Source of the DNA: Micromonospora_H sonneratiae
GTDB lineage: Bacteria; Actinomycetota; Actinomycetes; Mycobacteriales; Micromonosporaceae
Assembly (NCBI RefSeq): GCF_042679305.1
Contig: NZ_JBHTMP010000028.1
Location: 1-64,000 of the forward strand
Length of the DNA: 64,000 nucleotides
Direction: 5' to 3'
A program made the position numbers and the translations under genes. The notes under the pieces are model-generated. The model did no database searches and was not told the DNA's origin. It was given only the letters and a program-made list of their open reading frames with translations. Shown one piece after another: positions 40,290 to 48,379 of this stretch. Each line of letters opens with the position of its first letter. Positions within the stretch are counted from its first letter, which is position 1.

Positions 40290-40878
40290 CGGCTGTCGAG
40301 CGTTCACGAACGCCTTGAGGATCACCACCCCGCCACGGAGAAGCGGCAATATCCCGAACGCATCAGCAGAATCCCGATGACGACGTGGGCCCCACCTTTC
40401 TTCTTCACCGCTGGTGGCGGCATCGGACGCGGATTGACTACCCATGGTGACTGACTCCCTGGGGTTACCCGGCGGGATACGGAGTTGCCTGCTGACCGGA
40501 CAACGGGTGTCCTCTGTGTAGTTGAACCTGGGTCCGCCCTCGGTCCCGGAAGAGCCCCCGCAGTTATGAGCAGCGGAAATATGCCGCTGGCAGAAGCCGC
40601 GAAACCGGCTGGGACGATCGTTGGAAACCTGGACCCGGGTTTGAGTCGCACAGGTCAACCGACGTCATTCAATTACACTCAGTTAAGACGCCAGGTGGCG
40701 GGCCGTACGACTGCTCCACCATTCGAACGACGCGATGATCTGGTTCTGCACACTGATCATGGTGGCCCGGGACTCGTATTCGGCTACGCCCGATCTTTGG
40801 CTACCGTAGTCATCCAGTGTCGTGCCGGCGCGGCGGATGATCATCCGATGCCGGTGTAGCCCCCGAACGAGGTTTCCT
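40290..40878. other. 589-bp gap between nudC and VanW-like gene
   Basis: No secure gene. On the minus strand an ATG at 40445 with GGGAG runs in frame into nudC. In the next frame VKKKGGAHVVIGILLM (about 40380-40335) looks like a small membrane protein whose continuation, FGILPLLRGGVVILKAF, lies in the nudC frame. A one-base shift in a lost small gene would explain both. Further up, a minus-strand ORF of 53 codons (40683-40844) has no ribosome site. The promoter of the VanW-like gene should lie at about 40800-40870; I see no clear boxes. Confidence 0.4.
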
Positions 40879-42738
40879 GTGAGTCTGTACGGCGACAAGC
40901 AAGTGCCAGCCAACGAGGCGCCGACGGTCCAGGTCAAGGCCATCTCATTCTCGGATGAGCCGGATCCGGTCCCGGGCCCCCGCAGGGGAGCGGCTTCGGG
41001 TGCTGCCGGAGCGGGTCCGGACGGGGCGAATCCGGACGGCCCCGCGACACCGGGCCGTCGCCGTCGTCGGGCACTGGTGGCGGGCGGTGTTGCCGCGGTC
41101 GTACTCGCCGCAGCCGGTGGAACCGCCGCGTACGCGTACAGCGGTGAGGTTCCCCGGGGAACCAGCGTGCTCGGGGTGGATCTGGGTGGCAAGAGCCGCG
41201 CCGAGGCAACCGACGCGCTCCGTGCCGACCTGACCCGTCGGGCACAGACACTCGACGCCCCGGTATCCGTCCGGATCGGCGACCAGACCGCGCAGATCAA
41301 GCCGGCCGACGTCGGTCTCGCCGTGGACGTGGAGGCGACCGTCGCGGCCAGCGCCGACGCGAAGGCGCATCCGGTCAGCCTGCTCTTCGGGTCCCGGAGC
41401 GTCGATCCCGTCATCAAGGTGGATGCCGAACGACTCGACACGGAACTACGTAAGGTGGCCGGTAAGTTCAGCCCCGAGATGACGGTGCCGCGCATTACCT
41501 TCGACGGCACCACCCCGAAGCCGGTCTACCCCAAGCCCGGGAAGGGCCTGGACCCCACGCAGTCCGCAGAGGCGCTGCGGGCGGGCTGGCTGTCCGGTCA
41601 GCCGGTGACCATCCCGGTGGTCGACGTCCAACCGGCGACCTCCGCCGCCGAGGTGGACCAGCTCGTCGCCGAGTTGGCCAAGCCGGCAACCGCCAAGCCG
41701 GTGACGGTCACCACAGACAAGGGCAAGTTCACCATTCCCGGTACGGCAATCGCGAAGAGCCTCGTACTCGCCGGGGACAAGACCGGCAAGATCCATCCAC
41801 GGGTGGACGAGAAGAAGCTCCGCGAGGCGATCGACCGCCAACTCGACACGGTCGAAACAGATCCGCGGGATGCGACCTACCAGGTCGAGGGGGGCAAGCT
41901 CCGACCGGTTGCCGGTGCGGGCGGGCGACAGGTGGACACGGAGGCGCTCAGCCGGGACCTGCTGGCGGTCCTGCCCAGCTCCAACAAGCGAGAGATCAAC
42001 GGAACGATCAAGTCCGTCGAGCCGAAGATCACCACCGAGGAACTACCTGCGCTGGGAATCAAGGAGAAGGTCTCCAGCTTCACCACCCACTTCACCGGGG
42101 GAATGTCGTCACCCCGTAGCCAGAACATCCGGCAGATCGCCAAGGAGGTGGACGGCGCCCTCGTCAAACCCGGCGAGACCTTCTCGCTGAACGGTCACAC
42201 CGGACCACGGGACTACGCACAGGGCTACCGGGACGCGCCCGTCATCCTCGACGGCAAACTCGTACCCGGCGTGGGCGGCGGTACCTCGCAGTTCACCACC
42301 ACGCTGTTCAACGCCACGTACTACGCCGGGCTTGAGGACGTCGAGCACAAGCCGCACTCGTTCTGGTTCAGCCGGTATCCACCGGTGATCGAGTCGACGA
42401 TCTTCTACCCGCACCTGGACTTCAAGTTCCGCAACAACACCCCGCACGGCCTGGTCATCGACACCTCCGTGACCAACAGTTCGGTCACCGTGTCGATCTG
42501 GAGCACGAAGATCTGGGACAGCGTGACCACCGAGTGGAGCCCACGCCGGAACATCACCAAGCCGAAGCTGATCCATCTCACGCCCGGCCCGTCCTGCATC
42601 GCGACCAACGGCATCGACGGCTTCACCCAGGACGCCTGGCGCATCTTCCGTAAGGACGGCAAGGAGGTCAAGCGGGAGAAGTTCACCTGGCGCTACGACG
42701 CGGAGCCGCGTTACGTCTGCGGGCCGAAACCCAACTGA
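40879..42738 (+). CDS. VanW-like, peptidoglycan-binding membrane protein
   Basis: 619 residues. GTG 40879 follows ACGAGG and gives MSLYGDKQVPANEA. A cytoplasmic, Pro/Gly-rich part of about 60 residues precedes one helix (ALVAGGVAAVVLAAAGGTAA). Two peptidoglycan-binding_4 type domains follow (VPRGTSVLGVDLGGKSRAEA; AGWLSGQPVTIPVVDVQPAT). A VanW domain lies near 400-545 (NIRQIAKEVDGALVKPGETF, GVGGGTSQFTTTLFNATYYA). Family members sit on the outer face and bind the wall; VanW itself accompanies glycopeptide resistance but its activity is unknown. It overlaps the end of the convergent permease gene by 28 bases. Confidence 0.9.
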   Translation: MSLYGDKQVPANEAPTVQVKAISFSDEPDPVPGPRRGAASGAAGAGPDGANPDGPATPGRRRRRALVAGGVAAVVLAAAGGTAAYAYSGEVPRGTSVLGVDLGGKSRAEATDALRADLTRRAQTLDAPVSVRIGDQTAQIKPADVGLAVDVEATVAASADAKAHPVSLLFGSRSVDPVIKVDAERLDTELRKVAGKFSPEMTVPRITFDGTTPKPVYPKPGKGLDPTQSAEALRAGWLSGQPVTIPVVDVQPATSAAEVDQLVAELAKPATAKPVTVTTDKGKFTIPGTAIAKSLVLAGDKTGKIHPRVDEKKLREAIDRQLDTVETDPRDATYQVEGGKLRPVAGAGGRQVDTEALSRDLLAVLPSSNKREINGTIKSVEPKITTEELPALGIKEKVSSFTTHFTGGMSSPRSQNIRQIAKEVDGALVKPGETFSLNGHTGPRDYAQGYRDAPVILDGKLVPGVGGGTSQFTTTLFNATYYAGLEDVEHKPHSFWFSRYPPVIESTIFYPHLDFKFRNNTPHGLVIDTSVTNSSVTVSIWSTKIWDSVTTEWSPRRNITKPKLIHLTPGPSCIATNGIDGFTQDAWRIFRKDGKEVKREKFTWRYDAEPRYVCGPKPN

Positions 42739-43482
42739 GCCGGGGCGCCTGCGGCGCGTACGGCTCCCCGGGCGACGAGTTCCACGACCACGGCGATGGC
42801 GATCGCCTCCACGGCGAGCAGTGCGACGAGGATGACGAGTTGGGTCACGCCCGCCTGCACCGGGCTGGCTCCGCCGAGGAGCACGCCGACGAAGGCACCG
42901 GGCAGGGTGACGAGTCCGACCGTGCGGGTCTGGTCCAGGGCCGGGACGAGCGCGTGGCCAGCGGTCGGGCGACAGACTTCCAGCGCGGCAGCCCGCTCGC
43001 GTAGGCCCAGCGCCAGACCGGCCTCATACTCGCCGTGACGCTGCCGTAGTTCGTCGAGGGCCCGCCGGCCGGCCAGGCTGGCCGCTGTCATCGCGCCACC
43101 GATCAGGATGCCGGCGGTGGGCAAGTGTGCCGGGAACGGTGCCGGTGCCGATCAGCAGGGCGAGGGCGGGTGCCACACCGAGTGCAATCGGCAGGGCAAC
43201 GAGACCGCTGGCCCGCAGACTGCCGATCCGTCGGGCGGACGTGACCGATGCCACGACGTACATCACCACGACGAAGGCGATCGTCATCGACCAGGCCCGG
43301 AGCACCGCCACGATGATCAACGAGACGGCGGCCAGTTGCAGGGTTGCCCGGAACGCGGCGGTCAGCACCGCCCGCCCCGGCCCGAGACCGGCCCACCGGA
43401 CGACGACCGCGCCGACGGCGGCCAGCGTGGCCAGGACGACGAGAAGGGTCGGGCCGACGGCGATGGCGGTGCTGCTGCTCAT
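42711..43482 (-). pseudogene. FetB/UPF0014-type ABC permease split by a frameshift
   Basis: The family (iron exporter permease FetB of E. coli) is represented in two frames. From ATG 43482 the first frame gives MSSSTAIAVGPTLLVVLATL through FRATLQLAAVSLIIVAVL to ALLIGTGTVPGTL. The second frame continues PTAGILIGGAMTAASLAGRR, LVPALDQTRTVGLVTLPGAF and ends at 42711. Removing one base of the pair reading AA on the plus strand near 43125 joins them into the exact family motif VPGTLPTAGILIGGAM. So the protein is whole apart from one base. No ATPase partner is nearby. A sequencing error or a recent mutation are both possible. Confidence 0.85.
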
Positions 43483-43567
43483 CGCCGCATTCTGGCCGAG
43501 GCCAACGAGCCGCTGCCGCCGGTAGTAACGGCGGCCACACCGGTCACGGCGGTAGTCACGGCGGTAC

Positions 43568-43651
43568 GCCACGGCGGTAGTCGCGCCGGCCACGGCGGTA
43601 GTCGCGCCGGCCACGGCGGTAGTCGCGCCGGCCACGGCGGTAGTCGCGCCG
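43568..43651. repeat. four perfect 21-bp tandem repeats upstream of FetB-type gene
   Basis: Units start at 43568, 43589, 43610 and 43631 and are identical, beginning GCCACGGCGGTAG and ending TCGCGCCG, with imperfect partial copies on both sides from about 43540 to 43662. They lie in the 257 bp between the snapalysin stop and the permease start. Read in the permease frame they give GATTAVA repeats, so an N-terminal extension cannot be excluded. Confidence 0.88.
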
Positions 43652-43739
43652 GTCACGGCGGCCCGGATCCGCTGGGCACCGGTTGCCGGCACCGGGGCGG
43701 AACCTGACCGCCGTGACCGGTCACGGCTCATCCGGCTCG

Positions 43740-44315
43740 CTAGCCGTTGTTCCACACGTAGGTCGTGCCGCTCATCGCTGCGGGCTCCGCGAGGTGGGCC
43801 GGCACGACTCCGTTGGCGAACAGCGCGTTGACCCGGGCGGCCTCGGTGGCGCTCGGGTTCGCGTTACGGCAGGAGATCGGGGCGCTGCTGCCGGACATCA
43901 GGTCGGAGCAGAGCCCGGTCCGCCGGTCGGGCAGACCGAGAATGTGACCGAGTTCATGGGTGGCGATCCGGGTACGGTCGTACCCCTGGTTGACCGCCTG
44001 CCACCCCATGTAGACCTGCCCACGGCCGAGGCCCTGGACGTACGCCCGGGGCCAACCGTTGTCGACGTAGATGACCACGCTCGCCGGGCTGCCGGCCACC
44101 AGCCGTACGTTGCTGACGCTGCTGTTCCAGATCGCGGCGGCCTGGGTGAAGTTCGTGGTGAACTCGCCGGCACGACTCGCGTCGTAGTAGACCGTTCGGA
44201 CGGCGACGACGGGATCGGCGGAGGCGACAGTGCCGGCGACGGACTGCACGCCGACAATTGACAACGCCGTGGCCAGTACGCCTGCAGCAACGCGCAGGAC
44301 ATGTCGTCTGGACAT
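43740..44315 (-). CDS. snpA: snapalysin family zinc endoprotease (M7)
   Basis: Small secreted neutral protease, 191 residues. MSRRHVLRVAAGVLATALSI opens the signal peptide, with a cleavage site near ASA (VASADP). The metal site HELGHILGLPD gives two His and the third ligand Asp typical of M7. Four Cys-free strands and GLCSDLMSG with RNANPSA complete the fold. GAGGAG precedes the ATG. In Streptomyces such genes are switched on by a LysR protein; none is next to it. Upstream, CGCCA-TCGAT-TGGCG (44355-44369) is a palindrome that may be a site. Confidence 0.92.
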   Translation of the reverse strand: MSRRHVLRVAAGVLATALSIVGVQSVAGTVASADPVVAVRTVYYDASRAGEFTTNFTQAAAIWNSSVSNVRLVAGSPASVVIYVDNGWPRAYVQGLGRGQVYMGWQAVNQGYDRTRIATHELGHILGLPDRRTGLCSDLMSGSSAPISCRNANPSATEAARVNALFANGVVPAHLAEPAAMSGTTYVWNNG

Positions 44316-44536
44316 GGGAACTCCTCAGGGGAGGCGAGGGGGGCGCCGAATGAGCGCCATCGATTGGCGTCTATCAAACTAATCGGCCGCAGGCCGGGAC
44401 ACCAATAGCGTTTGCCCTATACCGGATGACATCAGGCAGCTGGTCGACCACCCGGAACAACTCGACTCGCCATTCGCCGAATTCAATTGGCTGGCCAGGA
44501 GAAGCGCCACGCCACGACCCGCTGGACGCGGGATGG

Positions 44537-45295
44537 TCAGCCAGCTGCCGCGCCGCCGCCGTGCCGGGCGATGAGCGCCTGGACGCCGTCGAGGAGCAGG
44601 TTGAGCCCGAAGGCGAAGTCGGCGTCGTCGATCCACTCCTCGGCGGCACCGAAGGCCCGGGCGTGCACGGCGGCAGCGAGTTCCGGGTGGTCCGCCGGGT
44701 CGAGGACCTGTCCGAGGATGTCGCCGTAGTCCGCCAGCCCGCCGATCGTCCCGTCCCCACCCGCCTCGGCACCAACGGTCATACCGTGGACGAGGGCCGC
44801 CTGGGTGTTGGCGTAGCCGGTGAGCGCACTCGCGATGTTGATCCGCTCAGCGACTTCGAGCCCGGTGCCGGCCAGCGCGGCGAGCGCGCGGTCGAGCCAG
44901 CGCAGGGCCCGGGGTCCGACCGGCGGGGTGTTGCGAGGGATCTGTAGCAGCCAGGGCCGGTCCAGGAGAAAGTCACGGTTGGCCCGGGTCCACTCGGTCA
45001 GGTAGTCGCGCCACGGGCGCCCGTCGATGGCGGGCGGCTCGGGTGCGGCGGCGTCGGCCATCACGGTCAGCAGCTCGTCCTTGCTGCCGACGTAGCGATA
45101 CAGGGACATGGTCGCCACGCCCACCTGGGCGGCGACGCTGCTCATCCGGACGCCCTCCAGGCCCTCGTTGTCGGCGATCCCGATCGCGGCGTCGACGATC
45201 CGGGAGAGGTCGAGGCTCGGCCGGGGACCGTGCCGGGAGGCGGTTTCCCGGCCCCACATCCGCGCCACCACCGGAGGAAGCGCCCGCTTCGTCAC
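44537..45295 (-). CDS. TetR/AcrR family regulator
   Basis: 252 residues. GTG 45295 follows AAGGAGGGG. Helix-turn-helix at about 28-75: LDLSRIVDAAIGIADNEGLE then VRMSSVAAQVGVATMSLYRY, ending VGSKDEL. The C-terminal ligand part (WRDYLTEWTRANRDFLLDRP) with FGLNLLLDGVQALIARHG is of the TetR_C type found with DUF418 or drug genes. It is divergent from the DUF418 gene at 45422 across an array of TAC-N-CTGTA half-sites, so it probably represses that gene and itself. Unannotated 44316-44536 holds only the promoter region of snpA. Confidence 0.9.
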   Translation of the reverse strand: MTKRALPPVVARMWGRETASRHGPRPSLDLSRIVDAAIGIADNEGLEGVRMSSVAAQVGVATMSLYRYVGSKDELLTVMADAAAPEPPAIDGRPWRDYLTEWTRANRDFLLDRPWLLQIPRNTPPVGPRALRWLDRALAALAGTGLEVAERINIASALTGYANTQAALVHGMTVGAEAGGDGTIGGLADYGDILGQVLDPADHPELAAAVHARAFGAAEEWIDDADFAFGLNLLLDGVQALIARHGGGAAAG

Positions 45296-45344
45296 GATGA
45301 ACCCCTCCTTGTCCCCACAGGTCGCGTCCCTACTGTAGATCGCC

Positions 45345-45414
45345 GTACTCTGTATCTCGTACGCTGTATGTCATACGCTGTAACCGATACTCTGTAGAAG
45401 CTACGCAGTAATGG
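45345..45414. promoter_or_regulatory. operator array of 14-bp half-sites between TetR and DUF418
   Basis: Five units of 14 bp start at 45345, 45359, 45373, 45387 and 45401, with core (G/A/C)TAC(T/G)C(T/A)GTA; the last is degenerate. A further TACTGTAG lies at 45331. The region between the two divergent starts is 126 bp and the array fills over half of it. Evenly spaced direct half-sites are unusual for TetR proteins, which mostly use one or two palindromes. Confidence 0.65.
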
Positions 45415-45421
45415 GGGCAAG

Positions 45422-46675
45422 ATGAGTACGCAGAGAGCCGGCCGGCGCGTCCTCGACGTCGATGCGACCAGGGGATTCGCACTTCTCGGGATCTTCGCCG
45501 TCAACGTCACGTTCATGGCCTCCGGCTATCCGGGGAACCTGACGATCGATCCCGACTTCGACTCGGGACTGGACAACGCCGTCCGCACGTTGTCGTCCGT
45601 CTTCATCGACATGAAGTTCTACGTGCTCTTCTCGTTCCTCTTCGGATACAGCTTCACGCTGCAGCTGGACTCAGCGAGGAGAGCCGGGGCCGCCTTCTCG
45701 TCGAGGATGCTCCGCCGGATCGTCGGGCTCTTCACCATCGGCGCCCTGCACACCGTCTTCCTCTACGGCGGCGATGTCCTCACCACGTACGCCGTGGCCT
45801 GCCTCGTCCTGTTCCTGCTACGCAACGTGACCGACCGCACCGCGATCCGGATCGCGGCCGGCCTCTACATCGTCGTGCTGCTCAGCCTGGTCGCCAGCGC
45901 CCTCGTCGTCGACCGGTCGGCGTTCGTGCCCGGACCGGCCGAGGCACTCGCCAACGGCGAGCAGGCGACCCAGGCGCTGCTCGGCGGATGGGGGTCGAAC
46001 ATCGAGGCGCACCTCGCCGGCCTACCGCTGCTGGTCCTCCAGGCGGTCAGTATGCAGGGGCCGACCGCGCTGGGCCTGTTCCTGCTCGGCATGGTCGCCG
46101 GTCGTCGGCAGTGGTTCGCGCGGATATCGGGCAACGAGCCCATCCTGCGTCGAATCCAGTGGATCGGCTTCCCCATTGGACTGCTCGGATCGATCGCCTA
46201 CACCGCTGGTGGCGGTAACGGCAACACCCTCGCCGTCGCGGCCAGCGTCGCCACCGCACCCCTGCTGACCGCCGCGTACGTGGCGACCCTGCTGCGGATC
46301 ATGCACAACCCGCGCACCGCATTCGTACGATCCGCACTCGCCCCGGCCGGCCGGATGGCCCTCTCCAACTACCTGGCCCAGTCGGCCCTCGGCCTGATCG
46401 CCTTCACCGGCATCGGCTTCGGCCTCGCGGGCACGTTCTCCCCACTCGCTCTCTTCGGCTTCGTCGCGGTCGTGTTCGCGGGCCAGTTGGCCGTGAGTAC
46501 GGTGTGGCTGCGCTGGTTCCGGTACGGCCCCGTCGAATGGGCACTGCGCTGGCTCACCAACGCCCAGCGCCCGGCATTCGTCGTGTCGCCCCGACACCGC
46601 CAACCGATCGGTGGCCCCGATCGGCCCGCCACCGATCCCGACAGCACTGCCATCCACCCGGCCGAATCACGGTAG
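45422..46675 (+). CDS. DUF418 domain membrane protein
   Basis: 417 residues, eight to ten membrane helices, unknown function. The family opening is VLDVDATRGFALLGIFAVNV, the C-terminal DUF418 block includes RMALSNYLAQSALGLIAFTG and WALRWLTNAQRP. ATG 45422 is preceded by a G run (ATGGGGGCAAG) nine bases upstream. It is controlled in all likelihood by the divergent TetR protein through the half-site array. The final 30 residues are a hydrophilic tail. DUF418 proteins may be transporters or lipid-related enzymes; the sequence does not decide. Confidence 0.92.
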   Translation: MSTQRAGRRVLDVDATRGFALLGIFAVNVTFMASGYPGNLTIDPDFDSGLDNAVRTLSSVFIDMKFYVLFSFLFGYSFTLQLDSARRAGAAFSSRMLRRIVGLFTIGALHTVFLYGGDVLTTYAVACLVLFLLRNVTDRTAIRIAAGLYIVVLLSLVASALVVDRSAFVPGPAEALANGEQATQALLGGWGSNIEAHLAGLPLLVLQAVSMQGPTALGLFLLGMVAGRRQWFARISGNEPILRRIQWIGFPIGLLGSIAYTAGGGNGNTLAVAASVATAPLLTAAYVATLLRIMHNPRTAFVRSALAPAGRMALSNYLAQSALGLIAFTGIGFGLAGTFSPLALFGFVAVVFAGQLAVSTVWLRWFRYGPVEWALRWLTNAQRPAFVVSPRHRQPIGGPDRPATDPDSTAIHPAESR

Positions 46676-46690
46676 GGCATCCCATCGGCT

Positions 46691-46729
46691 GTACCCGGTT
46701 CCCGTGTGGCCGTACCAGGAACCGGGTAC
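46691..46729 (+). terminator. terminator after DUF418 gene
   Basis: Arms GTACCCGGTTCC (46691-46702) and GGAACCGGGTAC (46718-46729) are perfectly complementary with a 15-base loop, starting 15 bp after the stop. No T run. Confidence 0.75.
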
Positions 46730-46850
46730 GCCGGCCGAGCAGCGGACCGACCCCGTTTCGCCACGGACGCGTCGTGTCGTGTCCCCGATGCCTCAGCCGG
46801 CTGGACGGGCTGCCAGACCGGACTGTCGAAGTAGTAGTTGACGGACGCGG

Positions 46851-46889
46851 GTAGACACTGTCTACCGGCGTTTGGTAGACACTGTCTAT
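46851..46889. promoter_or_regulatory. twin palindromic operator of the TetR gene at 46888
   Basis: GTAGACACTGTCTAC is a perfect palindrome at 46851-46865. A second copy with one end change, GTAGACACTGTCTAT, covers 46875-46889 and includes the first bases of the ATG at 46888. Centres are 24 bp apart. TTGACG at 46838 could be the -35. Confidence 0.7.
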
Positions 46890-47475
46890 GCAGCAGTCGG
46901 ACGGTGGTCTCCGTACCCGCCTCGTCGAGGTCGGCGTCGACCTGGTGGCCCGGGACGGCGTCGGGGCGCTCTCGCTACGGGAGATCGCGCGCGGTGCCGG
47001 GGTGTCGCATGGCGCGCCCCGCCGCTACTTCCCCACCCACCAGAGCCTGCTGGCGGCAATCGCACAGCAGGGCTACCGCGCCCTCGCCCGGCGGATCGAC
47101 CCACTGCTCGACAGGGACACCGACCCGCGCGCCCAGGTCCACGAACTGGGCCGGGAATACCTGGACTTCGCCCGGGCCAATCGCGGCATGTTCGAGTTGA
47201 TGTTCCGACACGACCTGTTGCGGGGCAACCAGATCGGCCTACGGGACGACAGCCTGCGGCTCTTCGACGTCCTCGTCCGGCTCGTCGAACGCGCGGTCGG
47301 CCCGACCTCGTCGGATCGGCCGCCGGCCGTGATCGCCGGAGCGCTGTGGGCAAACCTCCAGGGCATCGCCCAACTACACCTGTGGGGCAGCCTCCAGGTC
47401 GCCGCCCAGACCGAGGACGTCGACCTCCTGCTACGGACCGCGGTCGAGGCCCACCTCGGCAGCGGACGCGCCTGA
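46888..47475 (+). CDS. TetR/AcrR family regulator (WHG domain)
   Basis: 195 residues. LRTRLVEVGVDLVARDGVGA and LSLREIARGAGVSHGAPRRY form the helix-turn-helix; YFPTHQSLLAAIAQQGYRAL leads into a C-terminal domain (LDFARANRGMFELMFRHDLL) typical of TetR proteins with the WHG domain. ATG 46888 lies in the second operator copy, and the short upstream sequence allows a leaderless or very short mRNA. The regulator therefore most likely represses itself and perhaps the downstream leader ORF and plsC. Confidence 0.9.
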   Translation: MQQSDGGLRTRLVEVGVDLVARDGVGALSLREIARGAGVSHGAPRRYFPTHQSLLAAIAQQGYRALARRIDPLLDRDTDPRAQVHELGREYLDFARANRGMFELMFRHDLLRGNQIGLRDDSLRLFDVLVRLVERAVGPTSSDRPPAVIAGALWANLQGIAQLHLWGSLQVAAQTEDVDLLLRTAVEAHLGSGRA

Positions 47476-47540
47476 CGTCGACCCGGTCGTGTCACCACCC
47501 CGTCGACGCGGTCGAGCCACCGACTACCCGAAGGAAGGCC

Positions 47541-47600
47541 ATGCAGAACACCATCGTGCCCGTCGCGACCCCATCCCGTCCTGAGCCGACGACGTGCTGA
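47541..47600 (+). CDS. 19-codon leader ORF overlapping plsC start
   Basis: AAGGAAGG (47531-47538) precedes an ATG at 47541. The reading MQNTIVPVATPSRPEPTTC stops at TGA 47598-47600, inside the plsC start region (GTG 47594). The strong ribosome site serves this short frame and the plsC GTG has none of its own, so plsC translation may depend on it. It could also be the relic of a gene. Confidence 0.4.
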   Translation: MQNTIVPVATPSRPEPTTC

Positions 47601-48259
47601 TCCAAGCTGGCGTACGGCCAGCTCTCGGGTGCCTGCTACGACTGGCCTACCGTCCGGAGATCGAGGGACGGCAGAACGTCCCCAGGACCGGGCCGGTCAT
47701 CCTGGCCGCCAACCACCTCTCCGCCCTGGACAGCTTCCTGATTCCACTGGCGGCGCCGCGACCGGTCGCCTTCCTCGCCAAGGCGGAATACTTCCGTCGG
47801 CCCGGAGTCACGGGTGCGCTGTCCCGGGCCTTCTTCACCGGCATGAACGCCATCCCGGTGCATCGCACCGACCACCGCGCCGCGCAGGCGTCGCTGGAGG
47901 CGGCTCGCGAGGTCCTCGCCGCAGGACGTGCCTTCGGCATCCACCCCGAGGGCAGCCGGTCCCGCGACGGGCGGCTCTACCGGGGCCGCACCGGCGTCGC
48001 CTGGCTGGCGCTCGCCACCGGAGCGCCGGTGGTGCCGGTCGCTGTCCTCGGCACCGATCGCATCCTGCCGGTCGGAGCACGGCTACCCCGCTTCGGCCGG
48101 ATCGCGGTCCGCTTCGGGCAGCCGCTGCGCTTCACCCAGCCGCCCGACGGCAACGCCAACCGGGCCCGGCGGTTGGTGACGGAGGAGATCATGACGGCGA
48201 TCCAGCGACTTTCCGGCCAGGAACAGGCAGCCGGCCACGCCGAACTGCCGGTGCAATAG
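47594..48259 (+). CDS. 1-acyl-sn-glycerol-3-phosphate acyltransferase family protein
   Basis: PlsC-type acyltransferase, 221 residues, membrane associated, second acylation step of phosphatidate synthesis or a related transfer. NHLSALDSFLIPLAAP contains the NHxxxxD motif, FGIHPEGSRSRDGRLYRGRT the EGSRS motif and VVPVAVLGTD block IV. GTG 47594 is taken because it overlaps the leader stop; ATG codons further in would cut the N-terminus. It follows the TetR gene by 119 bp in the same direction. Close to actinomycete PlsC paralogues; not clearly the housekeeping copy. Confidence 0.9.
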   Translation: MLIQAGVRPALGCLLRLAYRPEIEGRQNVPRTGPVILAANHLSALDSFLIPLAAPRPVAFLAKAEYFRRPGVTGALSRAFFTGMNAIPVHRTDHRAAQASLEAAREVLAAGRAFGIHPEGSRSRDGRLYRGRTGVAWLALATGAPVVPVAVLGTDRILPVGARLPRFGRIAVRFGQPLRFTQPPDGNANRARRLVTEEIMTAIQRLSGQEQAAGHAELPVQ

Positions 48260-48317
48260 GCGGAGCGGCAGCCGATCCGTTCGTTCCCCGCAACCGCGCC
48301 GGCGCGGACCCAACTCC

Positions 48318-48379
48318 GGGCCCTCGATCAGCGCGGCGGGGCCCTCGATCAGCGCGCCGGGCCCTCGATCAGCGCGGCG
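48318..48379. repeat. three direct repeats spanning the GntR-TetR stop
   Basis: GGGCCCTCGATCAGCGCG occurs at 48318, 48339 and 48359 (steps of 21 and 20 bp). The third copy is the last coding stretch of the gene at 48349, and the stop lies in the middle copy. So the end of the gene has been copied twice behind itself; the 20-bp step changes frame. Confidence 0.85.

Noticed and set aside
40683..40844. 53-codon minus-strand ORF in the gap before the VanW-like gene
   Set aside because: Residues look plausible but there is no ribosome site and no recognised family; left as a remark in the gap entry.
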